From Methanobacteriota archaeon (lineage in GTDB: Archaea; Thermoplasmatota; Poseidoniia; Poseidoniales; Poseidoniaceae): 6,874 bases of DNA. The notes beneath the pieces were generated by a model that did no database searches, was not told where the DNA came from, and worked only from the letters and a program-made list of their open reading frames with translations. Both the position numbers and the translations under genes were made by a program. Shown here piece by piece: positions 1-6,056 of this stretch. The stretch spans positions 10,376 to 17,249 of the forward strand of contig PBMM01000045.1 in the NCBI GenBank assembly GCA_002723635.1. Reading direction: 5' to 3'. Numbering within the stretch: position 1 is the stretch's first letter; the number at the start of each line of letters is the position of its first letter.

Positions 1-470
1 AGAGCGTGGCCCTTCAGCGCCTTGAACAGCGGTTCTGTGCGTTGGCCAGAATTTGGTGAAGCGACCCAGCCTTCTGGCAGATGGCTGAACAGCACCTGCC
101 GTCGACCTTCATCGTCGAGGGGAACCCCAACTCCCATCGCCACAAGGCGGCTGAACACGGCCTGATCCACCAAAACGGCGTCGCATGGGGTCAGGATCAT
201 CGAAGGAAGGTGACCGTCCAAGACCTCAACGAGCACGTCATGGAGGCATGTGGCGTGAGCTGGATCATCGATGACGGCATCCGCTTCGCCGAGCCAACCG
301 TCCCGTTGGAGATCAGCTCCACGCGGAGCCGGCCCTGCAAGCACGATGCGGGGCGACAGGCCTGCCGCCTTCGCCTCGTCCAAAATCCTTCGAACACCAC
401 CGTGCAAACGTGCTTTGTCTCGCCCCATCCTACGGCTTTGCCCACCTGCGAGCAAAAGCAGCCCGACCAC
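1..470 (-). CDS. MobA-like nucleotidyltransferase, 3' end cut by window edge
   Basis: Reading the minus strand from a GTG at 470 gives an uninterrupted frame of 156 codons to the window edge. The N-terminus carries LLLLAGGQSRRMGRDKA (residues 4-20), the nucleotide-binding signature of the MobA / NTP_transf_3 family. Residues 94-97 are TPCD, and Asp97 sits where the family has its metal-binding Asp. MobA transfers GMP from GTP to molybdopterin in the cytoplasm, so this is the likely chemistry. The GPLAG-type segment that usually contacts guanine is not recognisable before the PCD motif (that region reads DDPAHATCLHDVL, residues 68-80), so another nucleotide or acceptor is possible. The start is chosen because the frame has a stop at 482-480, GTG 470 is the first start after it, and AGGTGA lies just upstream, overlapping the stop of the preceding small gene. 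It is the last visible gene of the minus-strand cluster. Family assignment is strong; exact substrate is uncertain. Confidence 0.8.
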   Translation of the reverse strand, partial: MVGLLLLAGGQSRRMGRDKARLHGGVRRILDEAKAAGLSPRIVLAGPAPRGADLQRDGWLGEADAVIDDPAHATCLHDVLVEVLDGHLPSMILTPCDAVLVDQAVFSRLVAMGVGVPLDDEGRRQVLFSHLPEGWVASPNSGQRTEPLFKALKGHA

Positions 471-473
471 AAA

Positions 474-480
474 CTCACCT
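474..480 (-). promoter_or_regulatory. Ribosome binding site of the MobA-like gene, overlapping the upstream stop
   Basis: The minus strand reads AGGTGAG then TTT then GTG. AGGTGA matches the archaeal anti-Shine-Dalgarno core and contains the TGA stop of the 69-residue gene. This decides the GTG start at 470 and suggests that translation of the two genes is coupled. Confidence 0.65.
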
Positions 481-684
481 CATCGCTTCAAGGGCGTCGA
501 GGGCGTTGGTCAACTCATCGAGCAGGCCCCGTACGCGCATCATGAGGACCTCGCGTTCACGCGATGACCGGGCATCTGGAAGCCACGTCAGCAACCGCCG
601 CACGTCAGCAGCATCCCGGTTCACGGTCCACTGAAGGACGGCTTCTCGGACCGGGTCTTCCGTCGGAAGAAACCGCTCCGCCAT
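475..684 (-). CDS. Small helical protein of unknown function (69 residues)
   Basis: An ATG at 684 opens a 69-residue frame ending in TGA at 477-475. I do not recognise the family. The protein is charged and predicted helical: residues 9-35 contain DPVREAVLQW and DVRRLLTWLP, and the C-terminal half (about 38-69) has a heptad-like run, MMRVRGLLDELTNALDALEA. There is no signal peptide, membrane segment or metal-binding motif, so it is probably a cytosolic adaptor or subunit. No good Shine-Dalgarno motif precedes the ATG. It begins nine bases after the stop of the 215-residue gene and in the same reading frame, so it could be reached by reinitiation or, less likely, be a detached C-terminal piece of that gene. 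Its tight spacing to the MobA-like gene (four bases) and the shared ribosome binding site support it being real. Confidence 0.6.
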   Translation of the reverse strand: MAERFLPTEDPVREAVLQWTVNRDAADVRRLLTWLPDARSSREREVLMMRVRGLLDELTNALDALEAMR

Positions 685-693
685 GGGTTGCGT

Positions 694-1341
694 TTAGGCG
701 GTGCGGGCATCAACATGACGCTCCAGCCATCGCTCTCGCAACCGTTCGAACATGCGGCTGGGGGCGTCGACCGAAGCCACCAGATCATGCACCGCAGCCC
801 CCGCCTCTTCGGGAGGGCCCGTCATGGCGATGACCGCAGCATAACGATGCCACAAGGGCGTTTGCGCCGCCATGGCGAGCAGCCATGCCTCGGAGGGGCC
901 TTCGCCAGTAGCGCGGCGAATTTCTTCCGCAGCATCCACGACGGGAGCCAGGCCCACATCGTCCTGAAGCAACATGGAGAAGACGGTCCAGCGCTGATCT
1001 CCAAGGGCCTCTTCCGGGAGGTTTGCAACGAGCATACCAGCGATTTTTCGGTGTTCTCGGCCCCCTCGCTTCCACAACGCAGGAATCGATTTGGCCAACC
1101 TCCTCCATCGCCCATCGGCCAAACTCAGGAGGTAGGAGGCCATGCGACGAAGATGTTCGTCGTCGATGCCCCTCGCAGATGGGCCGCCGCTCACTTCGTC
1201 GTAACGGTCTAGGTGATGGCGCATGGCCAAGCGATCGCCCATGCTATCGTACACACGTTCCAGCCGTTTTGGCAGCTTTTTCGGCCTTGGAAGGGTCGGA
1301 AGGTGCCGCTTCAACCCCTCATCAACCGGGTCTTGGCTCAC
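694..1341 (-). CDS. Uncharacterised all-helical protein (215 residues)
   Basis: The GTG at 1341 lies in a GTGA overlap with the stop of the TerB-like gene, which supports this start and translational coupling. I do not recognise the family. The N-terminus is basic and Pro-rich (LPTLPRPKKLPKRLERVY, residues 14-31). From about residue 60 the protein looks like a chain of amphipathic helices, including LRRMASYLLSLADGRWRRLA and ALWKRGGREHRKIAGMLVAN. The pattern superficially resembles HEAT-like or AlkD-like alpha solenoids, but no diagnostic catalytic residues can be identified, so no enzymatic role is claimed. Several Trp residues in the second half are spaced as in packed helical hairpins. It has no signal peptide or membrane segment and is probably cytosolic. 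It stops with TAA at 696-694, in the same frame as the 69-residue gene that follows. Coding confidence rests on length, overlap with its neighbour and a plausible composition. Confidence 0.75.
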   Translation of the reverse strand: MSQDPVDEGLKRHLPTLPRPKKLPKRLERVYDSMGDRLAMRHHLDRYDEVSGGPSARGIDDEHLRRMASYLLSLADGRWRRLAKSIPALWKRGGREHRKIAGMLVANLPEEALGDQRWTVFSMLLQDDVGLAPVVDAAEEIRRATGEGPSEAWLLAMAAQTPLWHRYAAVIAMTGPPEEAGAAVHDLVASVDAPSRMFERLRERWLERHVDARTA

Positions 1342-1829
1342 GCTCGGTCCCGCCTTGAGAACACGATGGTGCTGAGGTCGGTAATGGTCTCAAGCACACG
1401 CTCGATAGCTTTCGGGTCGCTCAATCGGAGGCGGGCCAATTCTTCGGCCTGAGCCAAAAAATCTGCATGTTCCTCGGGAGTGATGCCCATCACGTCTCGG
1501 AGGTGCTCGAGCACCCGAAACTCGTCGCGACTCAAGGAGGCATTGAGCAGAGCCACGGCGGCGACCTTTCCGTACGCCTCCCGTTGCTCGTCGTGATCGA
1601 TGGGCTCTCCTTTGGGAAGTGGATCGCCGTTTTCCACGGCCGCATAGGCTTGGGCCGGCTGTTCTTCCTTCAGCTCCAACGCGGTAGCGAGTCGGATAGC
1701 GAGGCGCTTTTCCTCGCGCGTCAAAACACCGTCCGTGAGCATGACTTCGACGGTGGACCGGAAGACTTCCAATCGGTCGAGGTTCGGGCTTCGAGGTGTG
1801 GGCACAACACGCCTTCCCGATGCCTCCAT
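1338..1829 (-). CDS. TerB-like helical protein, first gene of the minus-strand cluster
   Basis: With the ATG at 1829 the product has 163 residues. It shows two related helical halves typical of TerB / DjlA-like domains: first VFRSTVEVMLTDGVLTREEK leading to LATALELKEEQ (about residues 22-57), then ALLNASLSRDEF, LRDVMGITPEEHADFLAQ (about 93-127). Each has the small-residue/acidic loop followed by an [T/S]R[E/D]E helix start seen in TerB repeats, where such loops can bind metal; here the second loop has lost the Asp-Gly. TerB-type domains occur in stress- and membrane-associated systems, but the role here is unknown. The frame is open back to a GTG at 1940, which would add 37 residues of non-domain-like sequence with no ribosome binding site, so the ATG is preferred; a GTG at 1805 is also possible. 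Its stop TGA overlaps the GTG of the next gene. It is divergent from dnaG. Confidence 0.75.
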   Translation of the reverse strand: MEASGRRVVPTPRSPNLDRLEVFRSTVEVMLTDGVLTREEKRLAIRLATALELKEEQPAQAYAAVENGDPLPKGEPIDHDEQREAYGKVAAVALLNASLSRDEFRVLEHLRDVMGITPEEHADFLAQAEELARLRLSDPKAIERVLETITDLSTIVFSRRDRA

Positions 1830-1910
1830 TTGAATCCATTCGCCGCGGCAGTTGGAAATCCAAACCCGCCGAACTCGTGTCTTCGTTGAAGGAGGGTTCA
1901 AATGGAAGGC
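1821..1910. repeat. Imperfect inverted repeat in the divergent TerB-like/dnaG region
   Basis: The left arm, positions 1821-1837, has reverse complement GGATTCAAATGGAGGCA. The right arm, 1894-1910 on the + strand, is GGGTTCAAATGGAAGGC. Ten bases (TTCAAATGGA) are identical, with one substitution and one inserted base in the flanks. Each arm contains an ATG: on the minus strand it is the chosen start of the TerB-like gene, and on the + strand it starts a short ORF ahead of dnaG. The arms are 56 bases apart. It could be an operator, a duplicated translation-start context, or chance. Confidence 0.45.
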
Positions 1911-2003
1911 TCCGTGAGGCCCTGTTATCCTTACACTCACGCTGCTGCTTCGTGCAGCGGCTTCCTCCGCTTCGGCGGGGATGGGCGAGCGGATGCAAAA
2001 TGA
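1902..2003 (+). CDS. Possible 33-codon leader ORF upstream of dnaG
   Basis: An ATG at 1902 is preceded by GGAGG (1891-1895) with a six-base gap, a near-ideal Shine-Dalgarno arrangement. The frame runs 33 codons (beginning MEGSVRPCYPYTHAAASC) and stops at TGA 2001-2003, which abuts and overlaps the ribosome binding site of dnaG. That arrangement would allow coupling to dnaG translation. The peptide has no recognisable domain and its composition (Cys, Tyr, Arg codons such as AGG) is unlike the confident genes nearby, so it may be non-coding leader sequence. Two hairpins fall inside it. Conservation across relatives would decide. Confidence 0.3.
   Translation: MEGSVRPCYPYTHAAASCSGFLRFGGDGRADAK
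1940..1959 (+). other. Hairpin upstream of dnaG (first of two)
   Basis: CGCTGC at 1940-1945 pairs perfectly with GCAGCG at 1954-1959 around an eight-base loop. It lies in the leader region of dnaG, ahead of the second hairpin. No T-run follows, so it is not a terminator. A role in leader RNA folding is inference. Confidence 0.35.
1965..1980 (+). other. UUCG-tetraloop hairpin upstream of dnaG (second of two)
   Basis: CTCCGC (1965-1970), loop TTCG (1971-1974), GCGGGG (1975-1980) form a six-base-pair stem with one G-U pair, closed by C(UUCG)G, an exceptionally stable RNA tetraloop. It sits about 22 bases before the dnaG ribosome binding site. If the leader is transcribed it would fold readily and could affect ribosome access or RNA stability. 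Confidence 0.4.
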
Positions 2004-2008
2004 GGTGA
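2002..2008 (+). promoter_or_regulatory. Ribosome binding site of dnaG
   Basis: GAGGTGA matches the archaeal anti-Shine-Dalgarno over seven bases and ends six bases before ATG 2015. It fixes the DnaG start upstream of the Gly-rich tail and argues against the internal ATG at 2081, where most archaeal DnaG proteins would begin to align. No convincing TATA box was found further upstream. Confidence 0.7.
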
Positions 2009-2014
2009 AGAATC

Positions 2015-3253
2015 ATGTCAAAATCAAGAGGAGGCCGCGGTGGCGGCGGGAACAACAACGGACGAGGAAAGGCCACGGCCATGAAGTACGAAATCCGTGC
2101 AGACATCAAAATTAATGGAAGCGTCCAACGCAAGGACATCATTGGTGCCATTATGGGCCAAACCGAGGGACTCCTCGGCGACGACCTTGAGTTGCGCAAA
2201 CTTCAGCGGACGGCCCGTGTTGGACACGTGGACGTTGAAATGAACACGAGCGGCGGCAAGGTCCACGGCATGATCATCATTCCAAGCAGCCTTGACAACG
2301 TCGAAACGGCGATCATCGGCAGTGCGCTCGAAACCATCGACCGCATCGGCCCGTGCAACGCCATCATCAAAGTGCTCGAAATCCGCGATATTCGTGCTAC
2401 GAAGCGCACGGCTGTCGTCGAGCGCGCTAAGGAACTCTTGCTCGACATGGTCAACACCGGTGAATCTGCCACCAAGACCGTCATCGAGGAAGTTCGCTCC
2501 GTCCTGACTGTGGGTCAGGCGAAGGCCTTCCACGGGTTGACCTGCGGACCCAACATCGAATCCAGCGCGTCCCTCATCATCGTCGAAGGACGGAACGACG
2601 TCCGGAACTTGCTGAACTGCGGCATCAAGAACGCGATCAGTGCGGACGGTGCCGGTGACATCAAGCAGGAACTCATCGATTTGGCCAACGGCAAGGACAC
2701 CGTTATCGTCGCCATCGACGGCGACCGTGGTGGCGAGATGCTCTTCCAACAGCTGAACGGGACCATGAAGGTCGATTTCGTTGCCCAAGCACCGGTCGGT
2801 CAGGAGTGGGAACTTCTCCCTCAGAAGACCGTGACGGTCACGCTCTCAAAGAAGGAAGCCGCATCGAAATTCGCGGCCCGGCTCGAGAAGAAGCAGAAGG
2901 AAGACGACGCCAAGGCCGGCGTGCCCGACAAGGATTGGGCCGAGGACATGGACGAATCCTACGAAGCTCCTGAGGAAGTCAAGGACATGATTGCCCTCAT
3001 CGACGGTCTGGACAAGAACCACGCTCAGTTGATCATGGCCGACGGAGAGGCCAGCGAACCAATCCCAGCAGGCGACTTGGCTGACATCGCGGAAGAAGCG
3101 GATGGAGCCGTGGCGATCGTCATCAACAGCACCATCAACGCACGGATGGTTGAGATCGCGTCTACGGCAGCCATCCCCACCCTCGTGGGCACCAAGGCCG
3201 GAAAGGGATTCAAGGCCGTCGACGACGTCGACGTTTGGTTCCAGAAGGCGTGA
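2015..3253 (+). CDS. dnaG: Archaeal DnaG primase (TOPRIM protein)
   Basis: This 412-residue protein is of usual length for archaeal DnaG. After a Gly/Arg/Asn-rich tail (residues 1-22), the archaeal N-terminal domain starts at MKYEIRADI and contains GAIMGQTEGLLGDDLELRKL (44-63), IIIPSSLDNVETAI (87-100) and ALETIDRIGPCNA (104-116). The TOPRIM domain spans about 186-260: catalytic Glu191 in IIVEGRNDV, and Asp235 and Asp237 in AIDGDRGGE. An acidic, Lys-rich linker (about 290-325) leads to the C-terminal domain with LIDGLDKNHAQLI and a VGTKAGKGF end (391-399). Archaeal DnaG synthesises short RNA primers and, in studied archaea, is also a stable subunit of the RNA-degrading exosome, so it may act in replication, RNA turnover or both. 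All catalytic acidic residues are present. The start is fixed by GAGGTGA upstream. It is transcribed alone, divergent from the TerB-like cluster and convergent with the large repeat protein, with six bases between the stops. Confidence 0.97.
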   Translation: MSKSRGGRGGGGNNNGRGKATAMKYEIRADIKINGSVQRKDIIGAIMGQTEGLLGDDLELRKLQRTARVGHVDVEMNTSGGKVHGMIIIPSSLDNVETAIIGSALETIDRIGPCNAIIKVLEIRDIRATKRTAVVERAKELLLDMVNTGESATKTVIEEVRSVLTVGQAKAFHGLTCGPNIESSASLIIVEGRNDVRNLLNCGIKNAISADGAGDIKQELIDLANGKDTVIVAIDGDRGGEMLFQQLNGTMKVDFVAQAPVGQEWELLPQKTVTVTLSKKEAASKFAARLEKKQKEDDAKAGVPDKDWAEDMDESYEAPEEVKDMIALIDGLDKNHAQLIMADGEASEPIPAGDLADIAEEADGAVAIVINSTINARMVEIASTAAIPTLVGTKAGKGFKAVDDVDVWFQKA

Positions 3254-3259
3254 TCCACG

Positions 3260-5899
3260 TCAGCGAATTCCGCCTGCAGAAGGCAGGTTGACCGCTTGGC
3301 TCAGTCGCAAGACTTCTCCTCGGAGATCCTCCTCCGCCCCGGGCGATGGCAGGGCATGCGTGTCCTCACCGAGCGGCAGACGGCGTCCAGGTCCGGGAAT
3401 GCGGTCCAATGCTTCACCCAACACAAGGGCATCCTCCAGCAAGCCGTGGCCGTTCGGAAGATGCCGTGCTTGCAACCTTAGCGAGGTCCACGCGTTGAGG
3501 GTGTCCACCATGCCCGCAAGCCTCGAGACCAAATCCTTCTGGCCGGCGGTGGCTTCGTCCAAGGCGTCGGGCAACAACCGAAGGATCAACCTCAGGAGGC
3601 GGGTCACCCTGACGTCCTTAGGTTGCTGCTGCACATGCGGTCCGAGCGTTCGTCGAACGCTGCCAGCATCCAGAACCTCAGGGGCGTCGAGTCCCAAATC
3701 GGTGATCAGGGCGTTCAGGGTAGGGCGGAGATCTTCCTTGCCCTCCGTCATGCTTGAGGTCGATTGGCGCTGCTTGACGAGGACCTTCTCATCCCTCACA
3801 CGTTCTTCAGCGTCGATTTCCACCACGGGAGGTTGCTCCTCAAGCGGTTCTCTTTCCTCTTCTTGCTTCACGACCTCAGGCCGTGCACTTGGCGGCGCCA
3901 CGCGAGCAACGGGTTCTGAGCGCTGAGGTTCATGTTCAGCAGACGGGGGTGCTTCCAGAGCGTCCATTGGTTCGGGGGTGGGTTCCACTTCCACCGTCGC
4001 CGGGGGTGATGTTGGGTTGGAGGTTGGACGCCAAGACCGCCACGTCGGGGCTTCCGGATCTGGGGGTGAGGATGCGAGTTGTCGGGCGAGATCGGGGAGG
4101 TCATGGGCGAGGTCAAGCAAAGCCTCGGGTCGTTGCATGCGTTCGAGTACTTCTGCTCCAAGGGCTGTATTCCGTTCCCAAGGCAAGGCTTCGAGGCGTC
4201 GCCGAAGGCGTCGATGGTCCTTCACGGCCTGACGGAGGCCCGGCATGGCCATGCCAACGTCCATTGGGTTGGTTTCGAGGCGTTCCTTCAGGGCCTCAAC
4301 GTTCCAACCTTGAGTCTCCCATGCATCGATTTCTTCGAGCACACGTCGGCGAATCCGCCCCTCGATGCCTCCGTCTAAGCGCTTGGTTTTGGCTCGTCTT
4401 CGCATGGCGTCAACATGGCGCTCAGCATCGGCGAGGTTCATCGATGGAGGGGGAGAGGCGTCGTCCGTCCATCCTCGCCGGCGAAGGTCAGTCCACTCCT
4501 CAACAATGAGGCTTCGGTGGCGTGATGTTCGACGCTCAAGCCGCAACGTCCATGCTTCAACTTCATCGAGCAGGACTGTCGTGAGGTCCACCGTGCGAAG
4601 CAATTCGTCGTGATGCGTTCGCCCCTCTTCGCCTTCGACAGAAAGGTCCAGTGCGTCCATGCGCCGACGTAATTCGATGGCGCGGTGAATGTGCCCTTGG
4701 TGGCGTTCCAGCTCGCGCAATGCAGCCGCAGGGTCTTGATGGACACGGGCGTGCCACGCCTCCGTGTCGAAACCTTCCAACTCCCACGCTTCAAGCATCG
4801 TTTGGGCTTGAGCAGTGGCCTGCCCCCAGCCTGCATGAAGGGCATCTACATGGTCGATGAAAGCCTCGGTGGCCTCCAAATGTCCTGCAAGCGCCATTGC
4901 TTGCGCAGCATCTTCTGGGCGAACATGGGCGATTTCCTTGAGCCGACGCCACGCCACACCGTGGCGAGCGCGCAAGCGCTCAACTTCGTCGAAATTGGCT
5001 TCCCAATCGAGCAAATCTTGCGGCAAGGCTCGCCCTTCCAACGGCAGGGTATAGCCCTCGTTTCTCCAACCATCAAGGGTTGCATTGAGACGGTCAAGGC
5101 GCCGCTGGAAGCCGTCAACGATACGGCCGAGTTCTGCGTCAAGGTCTGCCGTGAGGCTTCGGTCTCCAGCTTCAGCCACGTCTCCGATTCGGCCAATCAG
5201 TCGGTCTGCGACGTTGGCGTCAAAAGGCCTCACGTCCCGGTCTACGCACAAGCGCATGCGCTGCAGATCGTCGCTCAGCCGGGTCCAAGCCTCGAGTGCA
5301 TCGTAGCCGTCGAGCAAGGTTGCGGAGGACAGCGGCGGGACCGGCAACCCTTCCGCCACCAACCGGTCAACGGTGATCTGCATCGCAGCCCGTTGCTTCT
5401 CTTGGTCGGCCTCCAAATCGAGCAAGGCGCGGTGCAGGTCTGCGTGCATCGAGGGCTCAGCAAGGGACCGCTCAAGGCGGTGCACGTCGATGGCGAACGC
5501 AGGATCCAATCGGTCGAACCGTCTGAGTAGGTCGCCGAGGTCCTGGGCACGGTCTTGATCAGCCCATGTTACCCGTGCTGCTTCTGCCACCAGTCCATAG
5601 GGGCGGTGTTGCCGACTCCATTCCGTCCATGCAGATTCAAACCGTTCCAAGTCATCGATGTCCTGTTTGGTCGGAGCAATCGGCGGAGGTGAACGTCGCG
5701 CAAGGGCATCGTCCACTGCAGCGGTCTGTTCAATCAAGCGTGTCAACCGTTGGCAACGTGCATCAAAATCCTCCACTGCTTGATCGGCACGTTCGGGATG
5801 AGCCTGAATGTCCATTTCGAGCTTTGACACGTTCCAACCGGCACGGGCACGGGCCGACACGGGGTCGGTTCCTTGCCCATCGCTGGAGCCGTCTTGCAT
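3260..5899 (-). CDS. Large all-helical repeat protein with Pro/Glu linker and C-terminal helical domain
   Basis: With ATG 5899 the product has 879 residues; a GTG at 5920 would add seven but directly follows an in-frame TGA with no usable ribosome-binding spacing. Numbering here is from GTG 5920. I do not recognise a named family. Residues about 24-615 are almost wholly helical and contain a recurring motif, aromatic-x3-Gly-aromatic followed by an acidic/Leu helix and then a long charged helix: ARAGWNVSKLE (26-), LVAEGLPV (187-), LDGWRNEGYTL (282-), LEAWELEGFDTEAW (376-), VEEWTDLRRRGW (473-), IDAWETQGWNVEALKERLE (531-549). Four successive copies are 94-100 residues apart. A Pro/Glu-rich, probably disordered linker follows (about 616-725), then a helical domain (about 728-886) with LRPTLNALITDLGLDAPEVL. 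There is no signal peptide or membrane helix, so it is probably a cytosolic scaffold or coiled-coil structural protein. It is convergent with dnaG and divergent from the TPR gene. That it is coding is nearly certain; its function is unknown. Confidence 0.88.
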   Translation of the reverse strand: MQDGSSDGQGTDPVSARARAGWNVSKLEMDIQAHPERADQAVEDFDARCQRLTRLIEQTAAVDDALARRSPPPIAPTKQDIDDLERFESAWTEWSRQHRPYGLVAEAARVTWADQDRAQDLGDLLRRFDRLDPAFAIDVHRLERSLAEPSMHADLHRALLDLEADQEKQRAAMQITVDRLVAEGLPVPPLSSATLLDGYDALEAWTRLSDDLQRMRLCVDRDVRPFDANVADRLIGRIGDVAEAGDRSLTADLDAELGRIVDGFQRRLDRLNATLDGWRNEGYTLPLEGRALPQDLLDWEANFDEVERLRARHGVAWRRLKEIAHVRPEDAAQAMALAGHLEATEAFIDHVDALHAGWGQATAQAQTMLEAWELEGFDTEAWHARVHQDPAAALRELERHQGHIHRAIELRRRMDALDLSVEGEEGRTHHDELLRTVDLTTVLLDEVEAWTLRLERRTSRHRSLIVEEWTDLRRRGWTDDASPPPSMNLADAERHVDAMRRRAKTKRLDGGIEGRIRRRVLEEIDAWETQGWNVEALKERLETNPMDVGMAMPGLRQAVKDHRRLRRRLEALPWERNTALGAEVLERMQRPEALLDLAHDLPDLARQLASSPPDPEAPTWRSWRPTSNPTSPPATVEVEPTPEPMDALEAPPSAEHEPQRSEPVARVAPPSARPEVVKQEEEREPLEEQPPVVEIDAEERVRDEKVLVKQRQSTSSMTEGKEDLRPTLNALITDLGLDAPEVLDAGSVRRTLGPHVQQQPKDVRVTRLLRLILRLLPDALDEATAGQKDLVSRLAGMVDTLNAWTSLRLQARHLPNGHGLLEDALVLGEALDRIPGPGRRLPLGEDTHALPSPGAEEDLRGEVLRLSQAVNLPSAGGIR

Positions 5900-6056
5900 C
5901 GGAATCCATCCGTGATGCACTCACCCCGCTCTTCAACCTGTGCGCCTCTCCTGTTCCATGCAGTCCCTTCGGCGGAGATAATTGGGTGACGAAACACAAA
6001 CAAGTGAGGGAGGTGTGACGGAGAGCATAAAGGGGCCACGAGACCGAACGGGACTG
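5900..6056. promoter_or_regulatory. Divergent control region between the repeat protein and TPR gene
   Basis: This stretch separates two divergent starts. Positions 5976-5983 read AGATAATT on the + strand (AATTATCT on the minus strand). This is the only AT-rich patch and a weak TATA-box candidate for either direction; the distance of about 30 to 80 bases to each start would fit archaeal promoters. GGGAGG (6008-6013) lies one base from a GTG at 6015, and GGGGTGA (minus strand, 5927-5921) touches GTG 5920, so neither gives normal spacing. No factor-binding palindrome was seen. Confidence 0.3.

Noticed and set aside
81..545. 154-residue + strand ORF over the left end
   Set aside because: The opposite strand encodes the MobA-like protein with a clear nucleotide-binding signature, so this frame is a shadow.
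1390..2199. 269-residue minus-strand ORF spanning the TerB-like gene, the control region and the dnaG start
   Set aside because: It is Arg/Ser/Pro-rich, crosses two better supported genes in other frames and shows no domain.
2024..2788. 254-residue antisense ORF across dnaG
   Set aside because: It lies wholly inside a confident, conserved gene. It is a by-product of GC-rich codon use, with low-complexity Asp/Val-rich content and no domain.
3218..3233. GTCGACGACGTCGAC palindrome near the dnaG end
   Set aside because: It is explained by Val-Asp-Asp-Val-Asp codons of the conserved C-terminus.
3273..3287. CCTGC-AGAAG-GCAGG hairpin just after dnaG as a terminator
   Set aside because: The stem is only five pairs, lies within the end of the convergent gene and has no T-run. 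Archaeal termination usually needs oligo-T, so no terminator is called.
4952..4981. Two adjacent perfect hairpins (CGCCAC/GTGGCG and GAGCGC-GCAA-GCGCTC)
   Set aside because: They lie in the middle of a coding region whose Arg/Ala/Leu-rich codons readily create such palindromes, and nothing suggests an RNA element.
4685..5530. 281-residue + strand ORF inside the large repeat protein, and similar long + strand ORFs at 3102-3926 and 3883-4509
   Set aside because: The minus-strand frame shows coherent internal repeats and spans the whole region. The + strand frames have no recognisable motif and behave as shadows.
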